This document shows positions 1 through 9,380 of a DNA stretch of 64,000 bases, in pieces. The notes below the pieces were generated by a model, which worked only from the letters and a program-made list of their open reading frames with translations, searched no databases and was not told the DNA's origin. Numbering within the stretch: position 1 is the stretch's first letter; every line of letters begins with the position of its first letter. The DNA comes from Bacteroidota bacterium (GTDB lineage: Bacteria > Bacteroidota > Bacteroidia > Chitinophagales > Chitinophagaceae): the NCBI GenBank assembly GCA_018268015.1, contig JAFDXJ010000046.1, positions 62,001 through 126,000 of the forward strand. Reading direction: 5' to 3'. The position numbers were made by a program, and so were the translations under genes.

Positions 1-1
1 A

Positions 2-70
2 CCTTATGAATTTCGGTATAGTTTCAGAGACATAGAATCGGCAATTGATAATCCACCGGGGTTTAAATAA
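2..70 (+). CDS. C-terminal end of an unidentified protein (partial)
   Basis: An open frame runs in from the window edge and stops at TAA 68-70. It encodes 22 residues ending in AIDNPPGFK, which look protein-like. Nothing more can be said about the family from so short a piece. It converges on fusA, with the hairpin at 169-203 lying between the two genes. Confidence 0.35.
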   Translation, partial: PYEFRYSFRDIESAIDNPPGFK

Positions 71-168
71 TTATTTATCTGGTTATTTTAAAAAGATGTA
101 ATACCTGACAGGACAGGATGTAAAAAATCAAGGCAAATATTTGAGAGCATTCAAAGCAGGAGTTGTAC

Positions 169-203
169 AAAAAAAAGCCTCAACTTAGTTGAGGCTTTTT
201 TTT
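169..203. terminator. Bidirectional rho-independent terminator after fusA
   Basis: A perfect 8-bp stem (GCCTCAAC/GTTGAGGC, 177-184 and 188-195) with a 3-nt loop is flanked by an A-run on one side and a T-run on the other. It can therefore end transcription from both directions. It lies just beyond the fusA stop and after the partial plus-strand frame. Confidence 0.85.
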
Positions 204-215
204 AAAAGATTAATA

Positions 216-2366
216 TTATTCTTCTATTTTCATTTTTCCTTTACTTTTTGCAATCACTTCTTCTGCAATATTTGTTGGTGCAGGAGAGTAGTGCGAAAAT
301 TCCATAGTGGAAGTAGCACGACCACTGGATAAAGAACGAAGTTGAGTTACATAACCAAACATTTCACTCAAAGGAACTTTAGCTTTAATCACTTGTGCAT
401 TACCTCGGCTATCCATTCCTTCCAGCATACCCCGGCGACGATTCAAGTCACCTGTTACATCCCCCATATATTGATCCGGAGTGACTACTTCAACTTTCAT
501 GATTGGTTCAAGTAAGGTAGGTTTCGCTTTTTTTCCTGCTTCACGGAAGCCGCCTTTGGCACACAATTCAAAACTCATAGAGTCTGAATCCACCTGGTGG
601 AAGCTGCCATCAAATATGCGTACTTTCATGGACTCCATCGGGTAACCCGCCAGTACGCCTGTGGTCATAGAAGTTTCAAAACCTTTTTGAATGGCAGGTA
701 CAAATTCTTTTGGAATAGAACCACCGAAAATATCATTTTTAAATTGAAAGTGTTTACCCGGGTTTTCTTTCAGCCATTCTTCGTCTGCAGGCCCTATTTC
801 GAATTGAATATCTGCAAATTTACCACGACCTCCGGTTTGTTTTTTCAGTACCTCACGGTGTTCAATCGCTTTCCCAAATGCTTCTTTATAGGCAACCTGT
901 GGATTACCCTGATTAATTTCAACCTTGAATTCTCTACGCATCCTGTCCACAATAATTTCCAGGTGCAATTCTCCCATACCGGAAAGTATTGTTTGTCCGG
1001 TATCTTCATCTGTTTTTACACGAAGGGTAGGATCTTCTTCTACCAATTTAGCAATAGCCATTCCCATCTTATCCACATCTGCCTGTGTTTTTGGTTCTAC
1101 TGCCACAGAAATCACCGGTTCCGGGATAAACATATTTTCCAATACAATGGGATGATTTTCATCACAGAGAGTATCACCCGTTTTGATTTCCTTAAAACCT
1201 ACGGCTGCAGCAATATCACCTGCCTCAATAAAGTCAATAGGATTTTGTTTATTAGCAAACATTTTCATGATACGACTAATGCGCTCATTTTTTCCACTTC
1301 TCATATTCCGCACATAACTTCCGGCATCCAGATGCCCGGAATAACAACGGAAGAAGGCCAATCGGCCAACAAAAGGATCGGTCATAATTTTAAAAGCCAA
1401 TGCGGAAAATGGTTCCTTTGCATCAGGCTTACGGAGTACTTCTTCTCCTGTATCCGGATTTGTACCAGTAACAGCATCAATATCTTTGGGTGATGGAAGG
1501 TAACGGCAAACGGCATCCAGCGCTGTTTGTACGCCTTTATTTTTAAAGGAAGAACCACACATCATGGGTACAATACTCATGTCAATCGTAGCTTTACGAA
1601 TGGCATCATGCAATTCTTGTTCTGAGATACTATTGGGATCATCAAAAAATTTTTCCATGAGGTGATCATCGTATTCAGCTACGGCTTCCACCAGGTTTTG
1701 GCGCCAGAATTCCACATCCTCTTTCATATCATCCGGGATAGGCACTTCCTGGTATGTCATACCCTCTGTAGCTTCATCCCAAATAATACCTTTAAGAGTA
1801 ATAAGATCAACAACACCCTTAAAATGATCCTCTGCACCAATAGGTAATTGTAAAGGAACCGCTTTAGCACCCAGCATTTCTTTAACCTGTTTTACAACAT
1901 TTAAGAAATCAGCACCTGCGCGGTCCATTTTATTGACAAATCCAATACGTGGAACTTTATAGCGATTAGCCTGGCGCCACACAGTCTCACTCTGAGGTTC
2001 TACGCCATCTACAGCAGAGAATAAAGCAATCAGGCCATCCAAAACGCGCATTGAGCGTTCCACTTCCACTGTGAAATCTACGTGTCCGGGTGTATCAATG
2101 ATATTGAAATAATAACTTTTCGTATTGGCATCTGATTTTCCATTCACTGTTGGAAAATTCCATTGGCAGCTAACTGCTGCTGAAGTGATCGTAATGCCGC
2201 GTTCTTTTTCCTGCTCCATCCAGTCTGTTGTAGCTGCGCCATCATGTACTTCACCTATTTTGTGAATCATGCCCGTATAGCGTAAAATACGTTCTGTAGT
2301 AGTGGTTTTACCGGCATCAATATGCGCCGCAATACCAAAATTTCTTTGTAACTTGAGATCTGCCAT
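216..2366 (-). CDS. fusA: Translation elongation factor G (EF-G)
   Basis: This GTPase translocates tRNA-mRNA on the ribosome after peptide-bond formation. The 716-aa product starts MADLKLQRN and shows the P-loop [13 protein letters not shown] near residue 15, DTPGH (G3), NKMD (G4) and the usual domain II-V sequence through to the C-terminus. The length fits bacterial EF-G (about 700 aa). It lies downstream of rpsL-rpsG on the same strand as in the str operon, but a terminator and its own promoter-like sequence sit in the 312-bp gap, so it is probably transcribed separately as well. No anomaly is seen in the coding sequence. Confidence 0.98.
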   Translation of the reverse strand: MADLKLQRNFGIAAHIDAGKTTTTERILRYTGMIHKIGEVHDGAATTDWMEQEKERGITITSAAVSCQWNFPTVNGKSDANTKSYYFNIIDTPGHVDFTVEVERSMRVLDGLIALFSAVDGVEPQSETVWRQANRYKVPRIGFVNKMDRAGADFLNVVKQVKEMLGAKAVPLQLPIGAEDHFKGVVDLITLKGIIWDEATEGMTYQEVPIPDDMKEDVEFWRQNLVEAVAEYDDHLMEKFFDDPNSISEQELHDAIRKATIDMSIVPMMCGSSFKNKGVQTALDAVCRYLPSPKDIDAVTGTNPDTGEEVLRKPDAKEPFSALAFKIMTDPFVGRLAFFRCYSGHLDAGSYVRNMRSGKNERISRIMKMFANKQNPIDFIEAGDIAAAVGFKEIKTGDTLCDENHPIVLENMFIPEPVISVAVEPKTQADVDKMGMAIAKLVEEDPTLRVKTDEDTGQTILSGMGELHLEIIVDRMRREFKVEINQGNPQVAYKEAFGKAIEHREVLKKQTGGRGKFADIQFEIGPADEEWLKENPGKHFQFKNDIFGGSIPKEFVPAIQKGFETSMTTGVLAGYPMESMKVRIFDGSFHQVDSDSMSFELCAKGGFREAGKKAKPTLLEPIMKVEVVTPDQYMGDVTGDLNRRRGMLEGMDSRGNAQVIKAKVPLSEMFGYVTQLRSLSSGRATSTMEFSHYSPAPTNIAEEVIAKSKGKMKIEE

Positions 2367-2540
2367 TTGTAATTTTATTTTTGAATTTAAGCCTTCCCGG
2401 AGGGGATTTTTGTGTGTATGAAAAAGAAAATATCCTTTAATTAAGGATGATTATATGTATTGATGTTGTTACCCTCATATATGCTAATTCATACCCGGTG
2501 TTTGCTTTTTTATGACACCTCATTTGTATTTTTAGCGGCG

Positions 2541-2570
2541 CAAAGGTAATTAAAATAAATGTAAAATGAC
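2541..2570 (-). promoter_or_regulatory. Probable fusA promoter (Bacteroidota -7 box)
   Basis: On the minus strand the sequence TACCTTTG (plus 2541-2548) matches the Bacteroidota -7 consensus TAnnTTTG. It lies about 175 bp upstream of the fusA start and downstream of the rpsG terminator. The -33 region is a poor match, so the call rests on the -7 box and position. Confidence 0.5.
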
Positions 2571-2630
2571 AGGCTATATCAATTATTTTTTATAGATATG
2601 AAACAGTCTTACATTTTTGATTCTAAATAA

Positions 2631-2657
2631 AAAAACCCGCTGATGAGCGGGCTTTTA
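2631..2657 (-). terminator. Terminator of the rpsL-rpsG transcript
   Basis: A GC stem CCCGCT/AGCGGG (2636-2641 and 2646-2651) has a GATG loop. Reading the minus strand it is followed by a run of seven T. It lies 28 bp past the rpsG stop and separates the two ribosomal protein genes from fusA. Confidence 0.8.
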
Positions 2658-2678
2658 CCTGAAACTTTTGATAATAAC

Positions 2679-3146
2679 TTATATACGGAAATGAGAGAAT
2701 GCTTTATTGGCTTCTGCCATTCTGTGTGTATCTTCTTTCTTTTTAAAAGCGGCGCCCTCTCCTTTACTTGCCGCTATCAATTCATTTGCCAGTTTATCAG
2801 ACATGGTACGTCCATTGCGTTCACGGCTATAACGGATGATCCATTTCATACATAATGAAATTTTCCGGTCAGCACGAACTTCTGTTGGGATCTGGAATGT
2901 AGCACCGCCAATACGACGGCTACGTACTTCTACGGAAGGTGTTACATTAGCCAATGCTTTTTTCCAAACTTCATATCCATCTTCTCCACCTTGTTTGGTA
3001 ATCTTATCCAAGGCATTATAAAACGAATTGATGGCTGTACTTTTCTTACCATCCCACATCATATTATTAATGAAACGGGTTACCAGTTTATCATTGTACC
3101 TGTCATCTGGTGCTAAGGGTAATTTTTTGGCTTGCGCTTTACGCAT
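2679..3146 (-). CDS. rpsG: 30S ribosomal protein S7
   Basis: S7 nucleates assembly of the 30S head by binding the 3' major domain of 16S rRNA. The 155-aa product begins MRKAQAKK and carries the S7 family core, with KLVTRFINNMMWDGKK and RRIGGATFQIPTEVR followed by the basic C-terminal helices. The length matches bacterial S7 (about 155 aa). It starts 24 bp after the rpsL stop, so the two are co-transcribed. Confidence 0.98.
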   Translation of the reverse strand: MRKAQAKKLPLAPDDRYNDKLVTRFINNMMWDGKKSTAINSFYNALDKITKQGGEDGYEVWKKALANVTPSVEVRSRRIGGATFQIPTEVRADRKISLCMKWIIRYSRERNGRTMSDKLANELIAASKGEGAAFKKKEDTHRMAEANKAFSHFRI

Positions 3147-3170
3147 ATTTCAAATAAATTAATTGACGAA

Positions 3171-3554
3171 TTATTTTTTCTTTGCTTTTTCTTTCTTAGT
3201 ACCGTATTTTGAACGGCTTTGTTTACGGTCTTTCACGCCGGCAGTATCCAGACTTCCACGAACAATATGATAACGTACACCGGGTAAATCTTTCACACGG
3301 CCTCCACGAATAAGAACGATGGAGTGTTCCTGTAAATTATGACCTTCACCCGGAATATATGCAATGACTTCAATTTTATTGGTAAGCCTTACTTTGGCCA
3401 CTTTTCTCAATGCAGAATTCGGTTTTTTGGGTGTAGTTGTATAAACCCTGGTGCAAACGCCTCTGCGTTGAGGGCAGGAATCAAGCGCTCTTGATTTGCT
3501 CTTGGCTCTAATGATGGTACGGCCTTTTCTAACTAATTGTTGTATTGTTGGCAT
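3171..3554 (-). CDS. rpsL: 30S ribosomal protein S12
   Basis: S12 sits at the decoding centre and governs accuracy; streptomycin-resistance mutations map to this protein in bacteria. The 127-aa product begins [12 protein letters not shown] and contains [18 protein letters not shown] and the [12 protein letters not shown] loop, with the wild-type-type lysines in the KPNSALRK region. The basic C-terminus (KKEKAKKK) is slightly extended. It is the first gene of the rpsL-rpsG unit, with a good promoter at 3580-3610. Confidence 0.98.
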   Translation of the reverse strand: MPTIQQLVRKGRTIIRAKSKSRALDSCPQRRGVCTRVYTTTPKKPNSALRKVAKVRLTNKIEVIAYIPGEGHNLQEHSIVLIRGGRVKDLPGVRYHIVRGSLDTAGVKDRKQSRSKYGTKKEKAKKK

Positions 3555-3579
3555 GCTAAACCTTTAATTTTTCGGACGG

Positions 3580-3610
3580 CAAAGGTAAAAGCAGTTAGTG
3601 AGAAAACAAA
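3580..3610 (-). promoter_or_regulatory. Promoter of rpsL (Bacteroidota type)
   Basis: On the minus strand TTTG (plus 3607-3610) is followed after exactly 19 bp by TACCTTTG (plus 3580-3587). This is the spacing and consensus of the main Bacteroidota housekeeping promoter. It lies 26 bp upstream of the rpsL ATG. Confidence 0.7.
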
Positions 3611-3688
3611 ATATGTGGCAAAATTTATTATTTCACTGCAAAACAGGCTTCTTGAAGTTATTTCTCAGCAGCATTTTGCATAACCCTT

Positions 3689-4357
3689 TTATTGACGATG
3701 CTCCAGTATTTTTTGTGCTAAAAGCAAGTCTGTGGGCCGGGTAATTTTAATATTTTCAAAATCGCCTTCAGTTAAAAATATCTCTCCTCCGGCTGACTCT
3801 ACTACGGATGCTTCATCGGTGAAACTTTCTTTGTATTCCTGCGCATAAGCCGGTAAAAGGATTTCGCTGAGAAAAACCTGGGGCGTTTGTATGACTTTGA
3901 TATTTTCCCTGTTAGCGGGAACAAATTTCCCATTTTGAAAAATACGCATACTGTCTGTTGCCGATATTGCCGGAATAGCGCTCCCATATTTTAATGCATC
4001 TCCTTCACACCTTAAAATAAGGTCTGTTGAAACCAGGCATCTAACTGCATCATGAACGAAAATTACAGATTTGTCGTGGATGCATGATAGGCCGGCTTTT
4101 ACTGAATCAAATCGGGTAGCTCCGCCTATGGTGATTTGTATTTTCTGAGAGTCAAAATCTGACAGGGCCATTTTTGTTTCTTCCACAAAATCTTTTGGGC
4201 AGACCAATATTATTTCAATTTGAGGAATGGCTTTAAAAAAAGCATTCACAGAATGCCAAAGGATGGTTTTATGTTGTAATGCTAAAAATTGTTTTGGCTT
4301 ATCAGAACCCATCCTCAACCCTGATCCACCCGCTACGATGACCGCAATTTTTTTCAT
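3689..4357 (-). CDS. ispD: 2-C-methyl-D-erythritol 4-phosphate cytidylyltransferase
   Basis: IspD makes CDP-methylerythritol from MEP and CTP in the non-mevalonate isoprenoid pathway. The 222-aa product has the nucleotide-binding loop VAGGSGLRMGSDKPKQFL at residues 8-25, the VHDAVRCLV segment and FTDEASVVE near the C-terminus, all typical of the family, and a normal length. It starts 12 bp after the isoaspartyl peptidase stop, so the two are probably co-transcribed. No clear terminator was seen in the 134 bp before rpsL. Confidence 0.95.
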   Translation of the reverse strand: MKKIAVIVAGGSGLRMGSDKPKQFLALQHKTILWHSVNAFFKAIPQIEIILVCPKDFVEETKMALSDFDSQKIQITIGGATRFDSVKAGLSCIHDKSVIFVHDAVRCLVSTDLILRCEGDALKYGSAIPAISATDSMRIFQNGKFVPANRENIKVIQTPQVFLSEILLPAYAQEYKESFTDEASVVESAGGEIFLTEGDFENIKITRPTDLLLAQKILEHRQ

Positions 4358-4369
4358 TACAGCGTATTT

Positions 4370-5326
4370 TTATTCTTCATAAATAGAAATACTTTCCGAT
4401 CCTTCATTATTTCTAAAGGCGCGATACATGCCGGCACAATTGAAAATCAATGCTGCATTTCCTTTTCCATCCACACCGATCATACCACCTTCTCCATCTA
4501 TTTTTACCAATTTATCTTTCACAACTATGGTCATGGCATCCTGCAAGCTCATGCCTTTATATTCCATCAGGCAACTCACATCATAGGCGGCGACGACTTG
4601 AATAAATCTTTCACCATGCCCTGTACAACTAATGGCACATGTATTATTATTGGCATACGTTCCTGCGCCAATCAAGGGGCTATCACCTATTCTGCCATAT
4701 TTTTTATTTGTCATTCCACCGGTACTGGTACCTGCAGCTACATTTCCTTTATCATCACAGGCAACAGCGCCAACAGTACCAAATTTTTTTTCACGTAACA
4801 GTTCATCCAATCGTTGGTGGGTATGATCTAAGGAGTAATTATCAGAGTCCCTGATTTCTTTCCATTGATCATAACGGAACTGGGAAAAGAAGTATTCATC
4901 CGGTTCTAATTTAATGCCTTGCTTAATGGCAAAGTCATTGGCTCCTTTTCCACTCAGAAAAATATGATTACTATGAAGCATCACTTCTTCGGCCAGTTCT
5001 ATTGGATTGCGTACATTACGTACGCCGCAAACTGCTCCGGCAGATAGGCTCTGGCCATCCATAATAGCTGCATCCATTTCCTGAAGTCCTTTTTTTGTAA
5101 AAACAGATCCTCTGCCTGCATTAAAAAGCATATTGTCTTCAAGAATTACAATGGCTGCTTTTACGGCATTTACCGAAGAGCCGCCTTCTTCCAATACTGC
5201 ATAACCTGCATCCAGAGCAGCTTTGAGGCCTCTTAAATAGGCTTCTTCGAGTTCCGGAGTCATATCTTCTTTAAGAATTGTTCCTGCGCCACCATGTATG
5301 GCCATTGTAAATTTTCCCATTGTCAT
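4370..5326 (-). CDS. Isoaspartyl peptidase / L-asparaginase (plant-type, Ntn hydrolase)
   Basis: Members of this family remove isoaspartyl residues from peptides and hydrolyse L-asparagine. The 318-aa precursor has the N-terminal IHGGAG motif (10-15), the NAGRGS loop (69-74) and the autocleavage site with FGTVGAV, where Thr184 becomes the new N-terminal nucleophile. GDSPLIGAGTYA follows in the beta subunit. There is no signal peptide, so it is cytoplasmic. It begins 20 bp after the heptose kinase stop. An alternative start two codons in (MGKF) cannot be excluded. Confidence 0.93.
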   Translation of the reverse strand: MTMGKFTMAIHGGAGTILKEDMTPELEEAYLRGLKAALDAGYAVLEEGGSSVNAVKAAIVILEDNMLFNAGRGSVFTKKGLQEMDAAIMDGQSLSAGAVCGVRNVRNPIELAEEVMLHSNHIFLSGKGANDFAIKQGIKLEPDEYFFSQFRYDQWKEIRDSDNYSLDHTHQRLDELLREKKFGTVGAVACDDKGNVAAGTSTGGMTNKKYGRIGDSPLIGAGTYANNNTCAISCTGHGERFIQVVAAYDVSCLMEYKGMSLQDAMTIVVKDKLVKIDGEGGMIGVDGKGNAALIFNCAGMYRAFRNNEGSESISIYEE

Positions 5327-5346
5327 TTATTTTTCAATCATCATTT

Positions 5347-6333
5347 TTATAATAATCTCAAACATTCTTCCTGTAATCTTTTTTTACTTATTGCCACAGT
5401 TCCGGCTTCTTCACATACTAAGCCGCCGGCAATATTTGCAATCTTTGCCGCTAACATCATATCACCTGAAACAGCATAAACCAGGGAAGCTACTGCAATA
5501 ACCGTATCACCAGCACCACTTACATCTGCAATATCTCGGTTATATGATGGAATGATTTCACTTCCTTGATCACTTTGTGCAAAGATGCCTTTTTCTGATA
5601 AAGTGATCAATGAAATTTTATTGGAAATAATTTTTTGCAACTGATCATGTACTTTTTGAAAACTATGGATGTCCATTTTTTCTTCCAGGATATGAAGTGC
5701 CTCCTTCACTTCTTTCAGATTGGGTTTAAAAATGCCGGTATGTTTATATTCAAAAAAGTTTTTATGCTTGGGATCTACTGCTGTAAGGATTTTTTTTTCA
5801 TTGCAGAAGGTCAACATTTCACCAATACAATTCTTTGTTAGCACCCCTTTATTATAATCTTCAAAAATGACAACAGCAATGTTGTTTGACGTGATGAATG
5901 ATTTAAAATTTTCAATGAATTCATTTTCCAAATCTGCGTCTATATCATCTTTTATTTCTTCATCTATACGCATCATTTGCTGATTGCGGCTCATGATCCG
6001 AATTTTATTGGTAGTAGGCCGACCAGAACTGCGAATAATATGTTGCGTTTGGATATTTTCTTTTTCTAAAATTTTCAGCAACATATCGCCGGTTGCATCT
6101 TTACCAATTACAGAAAACAAAGTAGTGGAAGCGCCGAGTGCCACCGTATTTAAGGCCACATTACCTGCGCCGCCAATGCGGTATTCCGTATGTGTATGGG
6201 AAAGTATGGGTACCGGGGCCTCAGGGGAGATACGTTCTACATTTCCCCACTGATAAGTATCCAGCATGATATCACCTACAACGACCACCGGTAAAGTTTC
6301 AAAACCGGAAAATAACAAATCAAATTTATTCAT
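5347..6333 (-). CDS. rfaE1: PfkB-family kinase, D-glycero-beta-D-manno-heptose-7-phosphate kinase type
   Basis: This is the likely ADP-heptose pathway kinase, supplying lipopolysaccharide-type heptose. From the chosen ATG the protein is 328 aa and begins MNKFDLLF. VVGDIMLDTY, ISPEAPVPIL and RIGGAGNVALN form the N-terminal PfkB signature, and DVSGAGDT near the C-terminus carries the catalytic Asp. There is no cytidylyltransferase half, so it is the kinase-only form rather than an HldE fusion. The open frame extends 23 codons upstream into the permease gene. The internal ATG at 6331-6333 overlaps the permease stop by 8 nt, a typical coupled arrangement, and homologues start close to this point. 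Confidence 0.88.
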   Translation of the reverse strand: MNKFDLLFSGFETLPVVVVGDIMLDTYQWGNVERISPEAPVPILSHTHTEYRIGGAGNVALNTVALGASTTLFSVIGKDATGDMLLKILEKENIQTQHIIRSSGRPTTNKIRIMSRNQQMMRIDEEIKDDIDADLENEFIENFKSFITSNNIAVVIFEDYNKGVLTKNCIGEMLTFCNEKKILTAVDPKHKNFFEYKHTGIFKPNLKEVKEALHILEEKMDIHSFQKVHDQLQKIISNKISLITLSEKGIFAQSDQGSEIIPSYNRDIADVSGAGDTVIAVASLVYAVSGDMMLAAKIANIAGGLVCEEAGTVAISKKRLQEECLRLL

Positions 6334-7774
6334 GATTGGTACCTGTGCTTTTTTTGCCTGATGAAATTGCAATAAAGTACACCGGGATACCGGCCAGTAC
6401 AATTCCTAAACCCCATAAAGTATATGCCGGTTTGAAAATTAAGAGGAATACACAAAAAATGATACCTAATAAAATATACAACCCAGGTAATATGGGGTAG
6501 GCAAATGCTTTATATGGCCTCTCGGCATTAGGTGCTTTTGCCCTTAATACAAAAATACCAATAATGGTGAGGACATAAAATAATACTACTACAAAGGCAA
6601 TCATATCCAGCAGATCATTGTAACCACCACTAAGGCATAAGATACAAGCTACACAACATTGGGCCCAAAGTGCCCATTGGGGTACCGTATTTTTATTAAG
6701 CCTGGCAGCTTGTTTAAAAAACAGCCCATCCTGTGCCATTGTATAATATACACGAGCGCCGGCCAATATTAATCCATTATTACAACCAAAGGTTGAAATC
6801 ATAATCATCACCGCAATGACAATGGCGCCGGCACTTCCAAAAACGGCTGTTGAAGCAGCCACAGCCACACGGTCTCCTTCGGGATAAGCAATCTGGTCCA
6901 AAGAGAGTGCATTGAGATACATGAGGTTCATTGTAATATAAACAAGGGATACAATGAGGGTACCTAAGAAAAGACTCAAACCAATATTTCTTTTTGGATT
7001 TTTTATTTCTCCCGCAATAAAAGTGACATTATTCCAGGCATCGCTACTGAATAAAGACCCAACCATAGAAGCAGCCACGGCTCCAATTAATACGGTTCCA
7101 CCTATGGGTAACCAGTTTCCATGCAAAACAAAGGAGCCATTTGCTTTTTCCAATTGCATGGCATTGAACCCGGTCTGCCAGTTTTCACTCCAAAAACTGT
7201 GTTTAACAAATAAAAATCCGGCAACGATAAGGCCAAATAAGGATAAGAGTTTTACGGTGGTAAAAACATTTTGGATAATTTTTCCTCCTTTGATGCCACG
7301 GGTATTGGTATAGGTCAAAAATACAATCAGGGCAATAGCCAATAATTGTGCAGCTGAAATATTCAAATGGCCCAGTGTAAAAATAATATTATTTTCACCC
7401 ACCTCCGGTACAAGGTATGCGGTAAAACGACTGAAAGCCACACCCACAGCGGCAATAGTAGCTGTTTGAATAACTGTAAATGAACTCCATCCATATAAAA
7501 ATCCGGCAAGTGGATTGAAAGCTTCTTTTAAATAAACATATTGCCCTCCCGCTTTAGGATACATACCACTTAATTCGCCATAGCTTACCGCAGCCATTAT
7601 GGTCATTAATGCAGTGATCAGCCAAACAATAATCAACCATCCGGCGCTTCCTACATTTCTGGAAATATCAGTACTTACAATAAAAATCCCGGAGCCAATC
7701 ATGGATCCGGCTACAATCATGGTTCCGTCAATTAGCCCAAGAGAAGGCTTGAATTCATTTTTAATTGGGTTCAT
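6326..7774 (-). CDS. APC-superfamily amino-acid permease
   Basis: A 482-aa integral membrane transporter of the APC/LAT type, expected to move an amino acid across the inner membrane. The N-terminal SMIGSGIFIVSTDI segment is the family's helix-1 motif, SYGELSGMYPKAGGQYVYL follows at helices 2-3, and about 12 hydrophobic segments span the protein. The substrate cannot be read from sequence. The gene heads the cluster permease - heptose kinase - isoaspartyl peptidase - ispD, and its stop overlaps the next start. Confidence 0.9.
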   Translation of the reverse strand: MNPIKNEFKPSLGLIDGTMIVAGSMIGSGIFIVSTDISRNVGSAGWLIIVWLITALMTIMAAVSYGELSGMYPKAGGQYVYLKEAFNPLAGFLYGWSSFTVIQTATIAAVGVAFSRFTAYLVPEVGENNIIFTLGHLNISAAQLLAIALIVFLTYTNTRGIKGGKIIQNVFTTVKLLSLFGLIVAGFLFVKHSFWSENWQTGFNAMQLEKANGSFVLHGNWLPIGGTVLIGAVAASMVGSLFSSDAWNNVTFIAGEIKNPKRNIGLSLFLGTLIVSLVYITMNLMYLNALSLDQIAYPEGDRVAVAASTAVFGSAGAIVIAVMIMISTFGCNNGLILAGARVYYTMAQDGLFFKQAARLNKNTVPQWALWAQCCVACILCLSGGYNDLLDMIAFVVVLFYVLTIIGIFVLRAKAPNAERPYKAFAYPILPGLYILLGIIFCVFLLIFKPAYTLWGLGIVLAGIPVYFIAISSGKKSTGTNHE

Positions 7775-7808
7775 GAAAAGTGTTGGTTTTTGAATTGATA
7801 AAGGAAAA

Positions 7809-7837
7809 AAAATCCCGGTTTTGTAAAACGGGATTTG
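7809..7837 (-). terminator. Terminator downstream of the OmpH-like gene
   Basis: An inverted repeat AAATCCCG/CGGGATTT encloses a short A/T loop (TTTTGTAAAA) and is bordered by A- and T-rich sequence. It lies 28 bp after the stop of the OmpH-like gene and just before the permease start. Confidence 0.65.
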
Positions 7838-7864
7838 AAGATAAGTGAAATTTAAAAAAAACAG

Positions 7865-8461
7865 TTATTTTTTCTTGGAACTCTTATATTCATCATTGAG
7901 TTTGACAACGATATCTTTTGTGATATTATTGATGGTGTCCTTATAATAAAGATAGTCGTTGTCATTGGAAGCAAAAATATATGCATAGCCTTTATTCTGA
8001 CTATAGGATTTGAGGAAATCCTGAATTTTTTGTTTTACGCCCTGCATCTTTTCCATTGCTTCTGCCTGCATCTCCTGGCTCACGCTTTGTTCTTTGGCCT
8101 GATAGTCATTTTGCATTTGCAAAAGATCTTGTTGATATTGGCCTTGCTCAGCCTGGGATAGACTTGGGCCTTTTTGATTGTACTCTTTCAATTTACTCAT
8201 GTAATTATTCCTCAACCTGTTTAATTCTTTTGTATTGGCATCATCTTTTCCTTTGAGGTAATCCCGAACCTCAATAAAATATTGATATTGATTTTGAAGA
8301 GAATCAAGATCAAAATAGGCAATTTTTCCATGAATACTATCGCCTGTATTATGCGAGCTGACCTCCGGGCTATTCGGCTGAACGGACTGATAAGAGCGGT
8401 AGAAGAGAAAAGCTACTGCTGCAATTAAAACAATATTAGAAGCGATTAAAAATTTCTTCAT
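7865..8461 (-). CDS. OmpH/Skp-family periplasmic protein
   Basis: The family contains the trimeric periplasmic chaperone Skp, which carries unfolded outer-membrane proteins. The 198-aa product has an N-terminal hydrophobic segment (residues 4-24, signal peptide or anchor). It continues with KIAYFDLDSLQNQY, the beta-strand motif at the start of the OmpH domain, then a long Gln/Lys/Glu-rich helical region (about 75-150) forming the tentacle, and a Lys-rich tail. It is monocistronic as far as can be seen, with a terminator behind it. Confidence 0.85.
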   Translation of the reverse strand: MKKFLIASNIVLIAAVAFLFYRSYQSVQPNSPEVSSHNTGDSIHGKIAYFDLDSLQNQYQYFIEVRDYLKGKDDANTKELNRLRNNYMSKLKEYNQKGPSLSQAEQGQYQQDLLQMQNDYQAKEQSVSQEMQAEAMEKMQGVKQKIQDFLKSYSQNKGYAYIFASNDNDYLYYKDTINNITKDIVVKLNDEYKSSKKK

Positions 8462-8755
8462 GCACTTTTTGTTTGGCGGCGAATATAAAAATTATGGCAA
8501 AAAGAAAATTGTTAAAAGCAAATAAGCAAAAATAATGAGGAGCATAAATGAAAGTCATATCATATCATTCAAAGATTTTAAAGGCTGCTAAATGCACGGT
8601 CTGAGGCAATCCTATTTGATTATACAGGAAAAGCATCATTTTCTCAATATAATCGTGATGATTAAAATTTAACGCTATTACTTTTAGTTAACAGCAACTT
8701 TCCTTCAAAATTTACGACCTTTATCACCTATTCCATTCAACTTAAATATTTAAAA

Positions 8756-9262
8756 ATGAAAAATTTAAAATGGCTGGGAACCATAATACTTTCCGGTTTC
8801 CTGGCTTGTAACTCCGGGGGAAATTCTGCATCAACAACTGATACAGTGGCTACCATGACAGATACATCACATAACATGACCATGGATACAACCACTGCTT
8901 TAAAAGCACTGCCCGCAGTGCCTGCCGGCGCTAAAGTATTCTTTAAAAACCTCAAAAATGGTGCAACCGTTACTTCACCCATTAAAATTGAAATGGGCGT
9001 AAGTGGCATTGCTATCCAACCTGCAGGAGATATCCAGGAAGGCTTTGGTCATCACCATCTCCTTATTGATGTTGGCGACTCAATGGTTGCAGGCCAGGTG
9101 ATTCCTACAGATGCTCAACATATGCATTTTGGTAAAGGACAAACGGAAACAGAAATAACTTTGCCACCCGGCAAGCATGTTTTGACTTTACAATTTGCTG
9201 ATGGCGCTCACCGGTCTTATGGAAGTCAGCTTGCTTCTTCCATTACGATTGATGTGAAATAA
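8756..9262 (+). CDS. DUF4399-type lipoprotein
   Basis: A 168-aa secreted protein with a lipobox-like sequence (GFLACN, Cys18), so probably a lipoprotein. A Thr/Ser/Asp-rich linker runs to about residue 50. The rest matches the DUF4399 pattern, with FFKNLKNGATVTSPI, GFGHHHLLID, HMHFGKGQTET and PGKHVLTLQFADGAHRSYG. The conserved His-rich segments suggest a metal or ligand site, but the function of this domain is not established. It stands alone, with its own terminator downstream. Confidence 0.85.
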   Translation: MKNLKWLGTIILSGFLACNSGGNSASTTDTVATMTDTSHNMTMDTTTALKALPAVPAGAKVFFKNLKNGATVTSPIKIEMGVSGIAIQPAGDIQEGFGHHHLLIDVGDSMVAGQVIPTDAQHMHFGKGQTETEITLPPGKHVLTLQFADGAHRSYGSQLASSITIDVK

Positions 9263-9285
9263 TCTTATTGCGTGAATACAGGAAT

Positions 9286-9320
9286 AACCCGGTTTTAAAA
9301 TAAACCGGGTTTATTTTTTT
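9286..9320 (+). terminator. Rho-independent terminator after the DUF4399 gene
   Basis: A 10-bp stem (AACCCGGTTT/AAACCGGGTT) is followed by TTATTTTTTT. It lies 24 bp downstream of the stop codon and before nusB. Confidence 0.85.
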
Positions 9321-9380
9321 CTTGCAATAAAAGGTGGGTAAATATTTTCTTTTATCTTCGCGGCTTCAACGTTCTTTAAC

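Noticed and set aside
597..1493. Long plus-strand open frame (298 codons) opposite fusA
   Set aside because: It lies entirely antisense to a well-conserved EF-G gene, and its product is rich in Phe, Cys and His with no family resemblance. It is a shadow frame.
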